Shown here: positions 1-13,757 of the stretch, one piece after another | Layout of the letters: each line of letters opens with the position of its first letter | Position numbering within the stretch: the stretch's first letter is position 1 | Source: Plantago ovata | Taxonomy: Eukaryota; Streptophyta; Magnoliopsida; Lamiales; Plantaginaceae | NCBI GenBank assembly: GCA_028274465.1 | Contig: CM051458.1 | Span: forward strand, 83,286,085-83,350,084 | Length of the DNA: 64,000 nt | Direction of reading: 5' to 3' | The notes under the pieces: model-generated | Databases searched by the model: none | Seen by the model: the letters and a program-made list of their open reading frames with translations, nothing else | What the model was told of the DNA's origin: nothing | Translations under genes and position numbers: made by a program

Positions 1-159
1 TAGCCCCATCACTACATATCTCAAAAATCTTTTTTAGGTGATGCACTTTGCCTTGTAAATGAAAAATAAAATATAAAAAAGGGAGAGCAAGTCAGCAAAC
101 ATTTCTTTACTCCCTGCAGATCAATAGATGTAATTGGCGTCTATCTCTCGAGTCTCAAC
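1..159. other. Upstream flank of the deaminase-like pseudogene
   Basis: No gene is seen here. It is the AT-rich leader immediately before the putative ATG at 160 and holds no recognisable element. Confidence 0.4.
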
Positions 160-1996
<1,837 letters not shown>

Positions 1997-2256
1997 TGCT
2001 GCCTAGATGTAATTTTTATATCTTGTGCTTGAGAGAGTTGAGATATTATGTTTTTTGGTTTTTTACTCAAAATCGACATACCGAACTGTTTGTGAAAATG
2101 ATGACCTGAGTTATGCAACTTTACAGGGATCTAAGTGACTCAACTTAAAGTACAAACCAACTTTAGAAACATCCAAGATAATTGGTAAATATCTCAAGTT
2201 TCAAGCCTTAATAACAGAAGACATATATGACAGTCTGAGTTTTCAGAATGTCTCTT

Positions 2257-4077
2257 CTATGTCAACTTCAAGACTTCAGACTTGTGTTTGTGTTGGATTT
2301 TTCTGATCTGGGGGGAACAGGGCACTGAGAGATTCTTAACCAATGGAATCAGGGATTGGACTACATCAGTCATTAAAGGCCTGTAGTCTGCTTCTGATTG
2401 TACGCACATAGCAGCAATTGCAGCTATCTGCAGTTCATATAAGACGTTGATAAGACGAAAAATGTGTAAGAAACTGTCTGATGGTCAGTTAATTTGACTG
2501 CAAGCTATATCAAAATACCTACTTGGATGAGATCCTTCTTGACATACTGGCCTTCTAGAGATGGATCAATCATTTCCACTACTCTGTCTCTGTTTGTTAG
2601 ATGCGGCAGAGCCTGGGGATTCGTATTGCATCAAGAAAACATTAGTGAGAATGTGGCAGTTCATAATTTTTGTACTCTTAAGCCCAACGATATGCTAGTG
2701 AGCCAGAACTCTAGCAGTTTAGTCAGATTAATTTTCTGGAGTACAATGTAGTACAAACCAGACCCAAATATGATGCCTTTATATCTTTAAGAGATGATTC
2801 AAGAGAAAAGATCTAACAGGAATACTGACCCAGATACTCAGGACATGCTCTCCAGGAGGCCGAGTGGTGTCAACAGGTAAACGCCCCGTCAAAAGCTCTA
2901 GAAGAATCACACCATAGCTGTACACATCTGATTTTGTAGAAAGTTTCCCTGTTGCTACATACCTGCATTGCCAGTCTCACCAGGTTAAACTTGTCATAGT
3001 GATCAGATGACATTATTACATATATAGAGAGCAGCTTTGGAGGACTAAATTCATGTTTAGTATAAACGTAGCTCTAGATGGAACTTACTCGGGGGACATA
3101 TATCCGATGCTTCCTAAGACACGTGTCGAGATTAGAGCATGAAGCTTGTCTGATCCAGTTTTGGCCAGCCCAAAACCAGACAATTTAGCTCTGAAATTTT
3201 GGTCCAACAGAATGCTATTGCAGTTTAGATTCCGATGAATGACTGGTGGTGTCGTGTGTTCGTGGAGATACTCCAAGGCTCTGGCACAGTTGAGGGCTAT
3301 CTTCAACCGAGTCCCCCAATTTAACGTCCGATTTTGATGGAGATGGTTATATAGAGTGCCATTAGACATGAACTCAAATACAAGTATTCTGTGGTTTTCA
3401 TCTGCACAGTATCCCAGCAGTTGAGATATGTATTGTGACCTTAGCTGGCTCAGTAGATCCACCTGCAGATTTCAGACAGGAAATAATTAGACTACATTTT
3501 CATGCAGTACTCGGATTTTTAGATGCTAGGGGTAACCATTTGCGATAAATAAACCTGCAGATAAGACATGACAGGATAAGAAACTAGGCCTTGAAATACG
3601 CGTCTTAAACCAACCAACCTGTGACCGAAAAGCACGCTCCCAGTGGCTACCATGTCTCTGCAACGTCTCAACAGCCACCACAGTACCGTCCGCAAGGACT
3701 CCACGATACACTCCGTTGCCCATCAAGTTACCTTCACTGAACTTATTCGTGGCCGCCTCCACTTCCTTTATGGTAAACACTTGTACTCCTCTCATTTTAC
3801 GGTCAATGCTGCTATGAGCATTGTCAGGAGTGATGTTTATGGTGCTATGAGCAGTGAACATGCAGTTACTGTTGTTGACAATGCTCTTCTCGCCTTGTGA
3901 AAATTTCAGGCGTCTTAGCATCGCGATTAGTATGAGTATCGCGAGGAGCAATACAACGATTATGATTGAGACGGCGAGTATGATGAGTGTGGTTCCAGGG
4001 AGAAGCTCATGGTGGTGGGTTTTATGCAATTTTTTAGCCGGAGGAGAGTAGGCGACGACGGTAGGTTCGTTTTCCAT
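2257..4077 (-). CDS. Membrane-anchored receptor-like pseudokinase
   Basis: Five exons (4077-3619, 3462-3089, 2962-2830, 2612-2519, 2423-2257) join in frame with GT-AG borders to give 408 residues. A short N-terminal segment with no cleaved-signal look is followed by one membrane span at about residues 31-54 and a basic stop-transfer (RRLK). A kinase-like domain then runs from about residue 100 to 395. The fold is complete ([31 protein letters not shown]), but catalysis should be lost. The glycine loop is degenerate (MGNGVYRG). The VAVK lysine is Glu137. HRD is HRN (Asn231). The catalytic-loop Lys and Asn are Asn233 and Ser236. DFG is GFG (Gly249). It resembles plant RLCK/CDL1-like kinases with a [10 protein letters not shown] tail, though the exact subfamily is uncertain. 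It probably acts as a membrane scaffold or allosteric partner. It lies tail-to-tail with the deaminase pseudogene. Confidence 0.85.
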
Positions 4078-5823
4078 TGGCGGTGCGGGGTTCGAGGTGG
4101 GGGCTAAAAGGGGATAGGAAGTGCAGCAGAACTATGGGAGGATTGATTGTTGGTGTTTTTGTAGGAACAGAGGTGTAGCAGATAGATGATGATTGATGAT
4201 GAGAGGAATATGGGTGTGGGTTTTTGTTGTTGTTGGTTTTTTCTATTCTCGTGATTGATGGGAATGCAAAATGTACTAAATTTTGTCTCCTGTATTGTAT
4301 CATATACAAGTGAGGTCATTTTCTTGGCCTTGTAAGAATTTGGAAGTTTTGTAGAGGGATTGTTTTTTCTTGGGGAGACTAGCAGTGATCCACCAATCCA
4401 CAGCTAGCCACTTGATGAAATGTAATGCCTGTCTTATTTGTGAATGATAGGCATGTTAAGATGCTCATAGAGGATAGAATAGTATATAGAGATCAACTAG
4501 GCCTATTGAATGTTGCAGCTTAAAGATCATTCACTCATAGGAAGAGTAAGTACGCCACAGTATTCACGTGATGCTATATAGATTAGACATCATGGACGGT
4601 CTATGTTTTGAAGCTCGAGGCATCAACCCCATTAAAATTGTTATTCAGAATTTGCCAAGGTGAGTGTAGCAGTTACTCCGTTACATTAGTAACTTCATCA
4701 TTGAATCATTTTACGAATTGTAACTGCAAGTTAATTCTGCGAACGAATAAGTTTTATCCATACAGAATTTCACATTTGTTTGAAGGGGATATGTGGTCCT
4801 GTATATATTACCCTGTTTGATTTCATTTTTCCAACCAGACTTTATGACCTTTTATATATTCCCCTTTTTTTTTACATTGAGAAATGAGAACCATGCAACA
4901 TTCACAATTCTTTGTGTGACATGGGTGAATAGTTACTGTCTGTTGCTGGCTAGAATATGAAGCACCTTGGTTTGTGGAGATTTATTAATGTGTATGTTTG
5001 GATGTATTCTCATGGTTTGGAAATGGTAATTATCTCTGTAAACTTGTGAAGCTGTAGTACGAATGGTGGTGTGGTTGTGATCTAAGAAGCACGAATACGA
5101 ATGCGAATGCAAATACAATACGAATACTGAATACGATAAAATTTAGTCCAATTAGTTTATAAAATGTACATTTAAGCTTTGGTATTTAGTCCAATTAGTT
5201 TATAAAATGTACATTTAAGCTTGAAAGCAACATGTGATCTGAAATGGAAATACCTCCCCGTAAGAAGACTTGCATGTGTACCTTAAGAACACGTAAGAGA
5301 TACAAGAGGGAAGAATACCTTGCCGCTTATCACGCAGGGAATACACACTGCTCATTGCATGCACCGTACTTAAAGGAAGATCAACGAGAAGACCACTAAC
5401 AAATCTACAGGATCTTATCATCTGTGCGAAAACACTGTCTACGGGATGCAGACAAGATAGTACAAAATGACTAACATGATCCCAGAAAATACGAGATCAT
5501 GTCCCCTCGCTCCCAACTATAAATATAAAGCCTCATATCACTTCAAAGATAATTTTACTACTACCAACAATATTTTACTCCCTACCGCTCCCACGCGAGC
5601 TTGAAGAACAGCCTCAAAGTTGAAGTTGAATACGAGTAAACAAAGAAGTTATGGGCGAAATGTTAAACTTGAGGCGGCCAAACCGAAACCATCCAAATTT
5701 GATTAGCAATTTGAACAAATGAATAAATAGATTAAGGAGCAAAGTTAAACCTTACAAAACTTAAAGGACAATTAGCCCAAATTACTAACAGAAACAAAAA
5801 TAATAAACCAAACCGTAACCGCA

Positions 5824-5854
<31 letters not shown>

Positions 5855-5948
5855 TCTCATAATTTAGTTTCCAGATTTTGACTAACAATCATCAAATTCA
5901 TCAGTGATTGAATCCACTGAAATTCTTGAATTCAAAAATCTGTCGGTA
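4078..5948. other. Intergenic region between pseudokinase and exchanger genes
   Basis: This holds the promoter side of both the minus-strand pseudokinase and the plus-strand exchanger. No additional gene is supported. It contains a run of CGAATA-type short repeats near 5095-5130, an exact 39-bp direct repeat (5141-5179 and 5184-5222), and a pure A tract of about 24 bases at 5826-5849. Confidence 0.5.
5141..5222. repeat. Exact 39-bp direct duplication
   Basis: Bases 5141-5179 and 5184-5222 are identical, offset by 43 bp and separated by 4 bp. Identity along the full unit suggests a recent local duplication in non-coding DNA. Confidence 0.9.
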
Positions 5949-5984
5949 ATGGCATGGCCTTCAAGATCATCGCAATCCCACTAA
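5949..5984 (+). promoter_or_regulatory. Upstream ATG overlapping the exchanger start
   Basis: An ATG at 5949, in a favourable context (G at -3 and +4), lies 5 nt before the exchanger ATG at 5954 in another reading frame. It opens an 11-codon frame (MAWPSRSSQSH) that stops at 5982-5984, inside the main coding region. If the transcript starts upstream, this out-of-frame start should compete with the main start and lower its translation. Confidence 0.6.
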
Positions 5985-6663
5985 CCCTACTAACCACCAA
6001 GCTCCTCTTCTCCCTCCTCCTCCACCACCACCACCCATCTCCGCCCTCTCTCCGCCGCTCCCTCCTCACCTCCACCAATTGCACCCTCACACCCTCCTCC
6101 GATGGCGGCGGCCTATTCAGCTACACTTCATTCCACTCCTGCCTCTTCCACTCAAACCCTCACCTCTCAGTCCCATTCCTCACTCTCATCCTCCTCCTCC
6201 AGTTCTACATTCTCGTCAAGACCGCCCAAGATCGCTTCTCCCCTGTCGTCACCAAGCTCTCCACTCACCTCAACTTGTCCCCTTCAATGGGTGCTGTCAC
6301 CTTACTAGCTCTCGGTAATGGAGCTCCTGATGTGTTCTCATCAGTAGCTGCAGTTGGTGGAGGCCAGCCCAGGACTGGGTTTGGGGCTATACTGTCAGCT
6401 GGGACTTTTGTTTCTGCTTTTGTTGTTGGTTTCGTGGCGATTTACGCTGCGCCTTTCGCGGTTGATCCGGGGTCGTTTGTTAGGGATGTGTTGTTTTATT
6501 TGACTGCTGCATTGTTTCTGTTTTATGTGTATTTGAGTGCTGAGATTTATCTTTGGCAGGCTGTTGGTTTTGTTGGGTTTTATCTTTTCTTTATTGGGAT
6601 TGTCTTTTGGATGGATTTCGGGTATACGAATAATAATAGTAGTAATGCTATTGGGAAGGATAC

Positions 6664-6699
<36 letters not shown>

Positions 6700-9419
6700 G
6701 GAAATGGATGTAAAGAGGCATACTAAAGGGTTGGAGGAGGAGGGAATTGATTGCGAGTCTGGTGGTTTTACGGGGCGGTTGGGAGTTGAGAGGAGTTCGT
6801 CGAAGAATGTGTTCTTGAATGCCTATGGAAAGGTAATGGAAATCTTACTGTCTTTATGCAATTGCTTTTATTGAACTGATTAATACTTCTAATTGGTAGC
6901 TCATGGAGAGAAATAAGTGTTTGCAAGAAAACTTCTTACGGTATTAACTAGCATAAACGAAGCTAACTAAGCTAAAATATGATGTTTTAAGGAAGCACCT
7001 TCAGAGTGGTTCTCAAAGTCACCTTTTTTAGTAGTTTATAATAATGAGAAGCGTTTGAAAACAGGAACTTAGTCAAGCTTAGGATTTTGTTCATCAATGT
7101 ATAATCTCCTTGTGTTGATTTAACTTGGATGTGAAGCTTTTATATTTGCTACTACTGTCTTGTTAGTCCTTGTTTATATAGCTTTAGAGTTTAGACAATT
7201 AGACCTCAGTGCATAATGTATAATCATGTGCTACTAGTCTTACAAGAGTTGAAGTAGTCACTACTCAGTTACTGGATGCATGAGGAAGTGTCAAGTATAA
7301 CATATTAGACCGGTATAATCTACTAAGAAGCTTAAATAACAGTATGCTTTAGAATTCTTTAACTATGGAGTAATCAAATTCTTTAGGTTGTTGCATATAA
7401 CAGGATGTTACTTTATTTATCTTTAACTGATGAATTTAGCAGATGAAAGATATCCTAGTATTGGCAGGGTTTTTTTTTTATCTACATTTTCGGATTGCAA
7501 TTCATGCTTTTCCCTCAATTATGCAAAGATGAGGTGGGATAAAGAACTTCTAAAACATTAGGATAGGCAACTACATCAAATGTGTTTTTCAACCTGGGAC
7601 TTAGCTAGTTTATTGGTGAGGTGATGTTAAATAGATTGCCTATAGGGAAACAAATATTTGAATTGAGGAAAGAAGCTAACTTAGATAAGGCTTCTCCACT
7701 GCAACAGGATTTCATCATATCCACCTATTAGGAGGGTATCATGTGGCTTTATGAATGCATTACCTGTTTAGGGTGCTTGTCTTTGGTGCACAATTGATGT
7801 ATTTCCCTCTGCTGATCTCTGTTCAATGATGACATATTCTCATACTATTTGGGGTTGCCAGAAAAATGATATCTTACCAACTTTGTTACCCTCTCACCTG
7901 AACATGTTATTATACTCATCTACAAAACATGATTTTTAGTGGTAGGGAGGACTATAACTTTTCTGTGCTAATAATTTGCTGTTACTTGTATCTATCAACA
8001 TAGAAGGTTGTAAAATATGTGTTGTGCTGTACTTGTGTTGTTGATTTATATCATTTTCTCCATTATTCTGAAGTCTTAACAAGAAGTCCAGTTTGTTCTT
8101 TATATAGTATAATGGCAGCATTATAAGTTGACTGTGGTGTGGTATATTTTGAACTTGTTCTCTTTAAAATTGTTAAGTTACTATATGAATCAAAAGGCAT
8201 TTTTGAAGGAAAAGTTTCTAGTTACTTCCAGGAGATGTTAGTAAACTGGATTTTCATGTTGTAAGATTGTGGATGTTGAGAATATAGACCCATAATGGTC
8301 AAATAGGAACCTATATTGTTCCAAGTTTGAGAATGAATTGGGAGACTTCAAAACAAATTTTTTCTTTCTCACTCTTGTGATGAGCAAGAAATTCAATTCC
8401 TTGTTATGCCAATGGTTATTATTGCTGAATTAGGGAAAAAAGGAAAGTTATCCTATGGATGATATGGTGTTATCGTAGAATTCCATTAGGAGTTGTTTTC
8501 TTTGGATTGAGTTGCTTTTTTAAAAACAAAATTCGATCATTCTCCTATATATAACTTGTGAAGCTGTGATCCATGCCTGGAGTCAATTTTCATCAGGCTT
8601 CTTAAAGCAATGTACTTATTATTTGGTTCTGAATTAACTATGTTTTTTTCTGCACAGATATCTCAAGCATGGGAAGTTCCAGTTACCTTACTTCTAAACC
8701 TCACAGTCCCTCAAAGTTCACCATCAGAATGGAACAGATTCTATCAATCTGCCAACATTGCTCTTTGTCCACTTGCTCTTTTATACTCCTGCAAATCATT
8801 TATGCCTTTAGATCATCCAATTAAATTTCTTATTTCCCACACCCATTTACCTCTATGGTTTGTTGTACTCTTGGGAAGCCTCTCATTAGCTGTTCTCCAT
8901 TACATTGTAGAAAAAGAACCCCCTAAAACTGAGCAAATCCATACAGCTGTTATCGCATTTGTCATGAGCGTCTTCTGGATTTCCACAGTAGCTGGTGAAC
9001 TGTTAAACAACCTTGCTGCTCTTGGGGTGCTATTAAAATTGCCTTCTTCACTTCTTGGATTAACTGTCCTTGCATGGGGAAATTCTATCGGGGATCTTGT
9101 TGCTGACGTGGCAGTTGCTAAAGCCGGGCAACCTGCCATGGCCATGGCAGGCTGTTTCGCAGGGCCTATGTTCAACATGCTTTTTGGGCTTGGAACAGCT
9201 TTAGTGATACAGACAGCTAATGTTTTCCCAGAAGCTTATGAGCTTCATTTCCATACGAGTATTGTTGTTGCATTTGTATTCTTAATCCTGAGCTTGATGG
9301 GATCTTTATTAGTTGTGATATGGCACAGATTTAGAGTACCTAGGTTCTGGGGTTTCTGCCTTGTTGGGCTTTACACTGTTTTCATGGCAGTAAGTTTGAT
9401 TATTGCTAAATTCTCCTAA
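5954..9419 (+). CDS. Cation/calcium exchanger (CCX family)
   Basis: Two exons, 5954-6832 and 8658-9419, join in frame (GGA AAG|ATA) across an 1.8-kb intron to give 546 residues. The protein is a CaCA-superfamily antiporter of the plant CCX type, expected to exchange Na+, K+ or Ca2+ for protons or cations in an endomembrane or plasma membrane. Both signature alpha repeats are present: GNGAPDVFSS at about 121-130 and GNSIGDLVAD at about 434-443. They lie in opposite halves, each surrounded by hydrophobic spans (about 72-90, 110-165, 176-220, 355-375, 390-520, 522-543). The hydrophilic loop between the halves (about 222-295) contains a poly-serine run encoded by a pure AGT repeat near 6664-6699. 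The first 60 residues hold a signal-anchor-like hydrophobic stretch and a His/Pro run. The CCX4/CCX5 branch is possible but not resolved. Confidence 0.92.
6664..6699 (+). repeat. AGT trinucleotide microsatellite inside coding sequence
   Basis: About twelve perfect AGT codons encode a poly-Ser tract in the central loop of the exchanger. Length variation would change the loop without shifting the frame. Confidence 0.9.
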
Positions 9420-11724
9420 TTTTTCATGAAGGGAATTTCTGCTGGCCTCTGCCATAGATACCTGTACTATTTTATAAGCGTTACATATATGAGCATAAGT
9501 TATTCAGATTATACTCGAACTGCCATGAGCAGATCTTGGTTTATGTTCAAGTCGAAGTGGGAGCACTTTAGTCTTATACATCACTGTGGTCAGTTTTTAC
9601 TACATCTAAAGCTCTAAAGAAAGTTGCTTCGCATGTGCTGCTGATGTGCATTTTTTTGGTTTCACATTTTTGAGTTTGGAAAGATGACGAGATTATGGAT
9701 GAAAGAAACAATTTTGTGTGAGTTTTTCCTACTCTGGAATACAAGAAGAGGAAGTTTCAATAATTCTTCTAAGATTCGCTCCAGTCAAAAGTTTGCAAGA
9801 CAAAAATCATTCAGTTGCTGTCATTGATTCAGTTATTTGTTACTGGAAGATTCATTCACATATGAAAATGAATATACTCATATGGAAATGGAGCTCATAA
9901 GCCAATATAAACGGGTGAAACTGGATGAAGTAATGAAAGATTGGATGTGATGAATACACACCAAAGTTTATAGGTAAACCGTAAACAATTCAAAACTATA
10001 CCGTAGTTTATTACAGTACTTTATAGCCAGCTGCAATACTGCATGTGAATTCATCTACTTTCCCAGTGAACAGATTCAAGGCTATCGCTTGAATTGATAA
10101 ACAAGACACAAGTCATGTCCATCATATGTTACAACTAACGTGCAACTGAACAAGTTATTCTACTGAAGAAGAGTACAACTGTGAACATTATCATGTCAAT
10201 CAGATGTGTAATAATATGGCAACACATACAGTCATACAGACTTGTATCTCGTTGCACTGTTGTGTGTAGAAGCAGAAATCAGTAACCAAAAGCAATCGGG
10301 CAGACAGGAATGCAACAATTTGAGAATCTATACAACTCTCCTGGGAGAATTGACATGAGGCTGGTAGTTGACTGTACAATCGAACATATATGCTACTCGA
10401 TGAGCATCAACACAAGAACCAATGCATTGCTATTTCCTCCGAAATCAGAGATCAGCACAGATGATGACTCAGTCCGAGAAAAAAAAGAAAAAGTTCAAAT
10501 GCTTCTTCTCACGAAAGAAAACATAGTCTGAGTTTCCTTATTGAGGCCACTACAATGCAGACAGCAGTTGTCACTCAAAGTCTCAAACTACATGGAATTA
10601 ATTCTAGTACGATGGATAAGAAATTAATGAGTGGAAAGAGGCCTTTCATTGGTTTACAGGGAAATTCAAAATGCAATTTAGCTAGGGGCTAAGCCGCTAA
10701 GGCCATGGCCATTGTGATGACTTGGGACAAGTTGTTGCTGGTATTAACAAGGCTGGCAAAGCATAACAGAGCCTATGTTGCGGTTCATGTTGTAAAATGG
10801 ATGGAAACCACAAAGCATAAAAGTTGAACTTGTCCAGGCTTAGTTAGTAGTCCTACCTAGGTGTAGGTAACGAAAAATAGCTGGTAATTCTCTAGGAAGT
10901 AGAAACCAGACAGTGAAATGCAAAGCCCCTGTTTGAAGAAAGAAATTCCAACAGGCTTAGCACATAGAAAATTGTTTCTTTTTCTATTCCCACTAGAAGT
11001 ATGATATATGATGATTATTGATGAAGACTAGTTTCCTCAACAACCAACCTTTTAATGGTGCTATAGTCACCCCGAACAACAGGCCACCTACCTACATCTT
11101 GAAACTCTACAATCTTTCATTCCGAGATTGTTAACTTGATAGCATGACAAGAGGGTAAACATGTTATGAGCCTAATGTTTCCAGAATGGACAGTGTTATT
11201 GTTACTATCAAAGTTTCTTTTAGCTAAAAGATAGAGAAGATATAAACAAACAATTCAGCACATGTGCACATAATAGCAGTAAAGTATTCAAGTAAGCCCA
11301 GCTACACTGCTTCAAGTACATACACCGCTCCATAAATCCAGTCATATAACTTAACTAAAGATATCAATCAACTCAAGGTCTTAAATATCATGATCACTGA
11401 TCTGGAACTTCAATCCTAATCAAAATTACCAGATCAAACATTGCTGAAAACATGCTCTAAGAGACCATGCTCTATATTGTAGAATAAATAACAGGGTATT
11501 CATATTGTAAAACACCAGTCATCAATATCAATGTACATGTCAAAGTTCCCTGCACAATCGTCAAGAAACAAAACAAGCAGGCCAATCAAAGGGCTCAACA
11601 GTTGCATCTTAGATTCTTAATTATTCGCCAACCAAATTCTAACCAGGGTAGTAACAAAATCTACAAGACCTAAAGAACCAAAAATAACAATATAAATTAT
11701 ACTTACTGCCATAGCAACAGTCAA
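9420..11724. other. Intergenic region between two convergent genes
   Basis: This carries the 3' untranslated sequence of the exchanger on the left and that of the GeBP-type gene on the right. I see no coding exon, tRNA or repeat that I can support. Open frames here (for example 10310-10531) lack any family signature. Confidence 0.5.
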
Positions 11725-12900
11725 TCAATTATTTCCCATTGACCTAAGCTCCTGCAATTTCTCATTGATCTCATCCTGCATCAACTCTAACCGCTTCGAG
11801 AACACCTCCAGCTCCAATATCTGCTGCTTCCTCCACCTGTTATCCGCCAACTTCTCCGCACTCATAGCTCCAGCAAAACCTAGCGGCATCGGGCTTAGCA
11901 ACACACTCGACCCTTGCCCATAGCAAAAACCATTCATATTTGCATTTGCATTTGCATTTGCATTAGAACTCGTCGAATTACCCAACAATTCCTTAAAAAT
12001 CGGAGACAAGCAACTCTTCACCGTCTCCTCGATCACACCAGAAATCGAACCTGTCATCCCAGCCACACTTATCGGTGTCGCCGCCTCCGCCTGCTGATTA
12101 TTCATAAGATTGCTATTATTAACAACAGGAACCTGCTTATCCTCCATTTTCACAGATCCAACACGATTCCTCTTCCTAGGGCGAGGGAACTTGCTGTTCA
12201 TGTCAATGTCATTAGGGTAAGGGCTCTGGAAATCATGATTGTTCGGGTCAACCTCGTCTTCGTCAATCGGAGCGGGTCGAAACGCAGATCCATTAACATT
12301 CACAATAGTTGGAGGCGGAGCGACAGCTGGCGCTGGGGCAGTATTGCCCCAAATTCTAGCAGAGATTTCAAAAGTAGCCTGATCATGAGGCGATTTAAAC
12401 ACATACTCCTTACCAGTACCGAATTTGTTCATCACGTTCCTGTATTTCTTCTTCAGCCTCCTAAGCTTCTCAACGAGCTGATTCTTATTGAAATCGAGCT
12501 GGAATTTGCTCCTAATCTGATCATAAAACGCCGACGTATCATGGTGGTGATGCGGATTGTGCGTTCCGTTACCGGTGCGGTGACTGTTGTAATCGAGAAA
12601 CCCTTGCAAAAGCTCGATTTCGTCCTCGTCTGTCCAGAGCCGCTGGAAAAGCTTCCGTGACTCGTCTAGCTGAGCAGGAGGCTTTTTGGCGACGATGATC
12701 TCCTGGACCTGGTTGTGTTGTTGGGGAGGGAGGTGGAGATCTGAGACGCCGGGGACGGCGATCGTGACTTGGGCGGCGGCAGCTGCGGCGGCGGAGGAGG
12801 CGGAGTCGTCGTTGTCGGAGTCGCCGACGACGTCGTCGTCGTCGAGGAGATCTTCGTCTTCGGTGAAGATGATGTTGTTAGTGGGCGTTTCAGACGCCAT
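11725..12900 (-). CDS. GeBP/STOREKEEPER-type transcription factor
   Basis: One uninterrupted 391-residue frame. The N-terminus is acidic (DEDLLDDDD) followed by an alanine run. Residues about 83-186 form the plant DUF573/GeBP DNA-binding domain: KLFQRLWTDEDEIELLQGFLDY at the start, LVEKLRRLKKKYRNV in the middle and SPHDQATFEISARIWG at the end. A basic cluster (PRPRKRNR, about 239-246) looks like a nuclear localisation signal. The C-terminal helix (ILELEVFSKRLELMQDEI) has a leucine-zipper-like spacing typical of this family. GeBP proteins bind promoter DNA and modulate cytokinin responses and trichome or tuber gene expression. An Ala-Asn repeat near residues 313-320 comes from a short hexamer repeat (11938-11965). 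The absence of introns is normal for the family. Confidence 0.92.
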   Translation of the reverse strand: MASETPTNNIIFTEDEDLLDDDDVVGDSDNDDSASSAAAAAAAQVTIAVPGVSDLHLPPQQHNQVQEIIVAKKPPAQLDESRKLFQRLWTDEDEIELLQGFLDYNSHRTGNGTHNPHHHHDTSAFYDQIRSKFQLDFNKNQLVEKLRRLKKKYRNVMNKFGTGKEYVFKSPHDQATFEISARIWGNTAPAPAVAPPPTIVNVNGSAFRPAPIDEDEVDPNNHDFQSPYPNDIDMNSKFPRPRKRNRVGSVKMEDKQVPVVNNSNLMNNQQAEAATPISVAGMTGSISGVIEETVKSCLSPIFKELLGNSTSSNANANANANMNGFCYGQGSSVLLSPMPLGFAGAMSAEKLADNRWRKQQILELEVFSKRLELMQDEINEKLQELRSMGNN

Positions 12901-13596
12901 TTTTACTCTTTTTGGTGTTTTTTGGGGAATAAAATAATAATTTTAATTGTCTGGGGGAAAAAAGAAAAAAATAGAATGGGGGGTTGAAGTTGAAGAAGGG
13001 TGGTGAGTGAGTGAGAGCGGTGGGTGTAATTTAGGGGGTGGTTTGGTTAACGCGGGTTAGGTTTGTGTTGGTTAGTTGGTTGGGTTTCAGTACACTATAT
13101 AATAATTGTTGTTCCCTTTGATTCGTCCCAATAAAATACAAAAATGTATACTATGTATAATTATTAATATTTATAAAAAAATTAGTTCAATTAGATTTAG
13201 ATTTACTCATGGGAATTAAACATGATAAATAAATAGAATTAGTAGTATTAATATGGAGAAAATAATGCGGCTGAAGATGTGTTAACACGATTTGGACCGA
13301 ATCAATCACTCGGGTCTTTGGTCACCTTTAAAAATTGTTTGTTAGGCTGGCTGTCTCGAACCCATGCCTATGGCAATGGGGGACCTTTTTTCCATTTCTT
13401 TTTTGTTAGGATGAAGTCATAGACCACTAATCCACTAAGCTTTTTCAATTAGCAACTACTAGACTAGACTCGAAAGTGACTTTTGAGTTTTGATGTACCA
13501 CTGTACCAGGATGAGGTTGAACCAATCCTCCTTACACGACTCATGGATTCGACGTGGTCCAAACAACTCTTACGGAAAAGAGATTTTCAACATGTT
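12901..13596. other. Upstream region of the GeBP-type gene
   Basis: This is the promoter side of the minus-strand transcription factor. It is AT-rich and I see no gene in it. Confidence 0.4.
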
Positions 13597-13757
13597 AAAC
13601 TAGCTGAGTCACCAATGAGGTCTAGCTCAATTGGTTAGACTGAGGTGTCATGACACTAGAGGTCATAGGTTCAATTCTCGCCAAGTGCGAGATTATTTAT
13701 AGTTTAAATGCTACTTGTGACATTGTAATGGTTCGATTAAAAAAAACTAGCTGAGTC
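13597..13757 (+). mobile_element. tRNA-derived SINE with 14-bp target duplication
   Basis: The element spans 13611-13743. It contains an A-box-like sequence (TAGCTCAATTGGTTAGA) and, about 35 bp later, a B-box-like sequence (GGTTCAATTCT), the internal polymerase III promoter of tRNA-derived SINEs. A short body and an A-rich 3' end follow. The 14-bp sequence AAACTAGCTGAGTC occurs exactly at both flanks (13597-13610 and 13744-13757), which is the target-site duplication. The total length of about 133 bp fits a plant SINE. Confidence 0.88.

Noticed and set aside
10310..10531. 73-residue frame between the exchanger and the GeBP-type gene
   Set aside because: Composition is not coding-like and there is no supporting splice structure or motif.
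11914..12660. 248-residue plus-strand frame opposite the GeBP-type gene
   Set aside because: It is antisense to a recognised domain, rich in Ile/Arg with no family motif.
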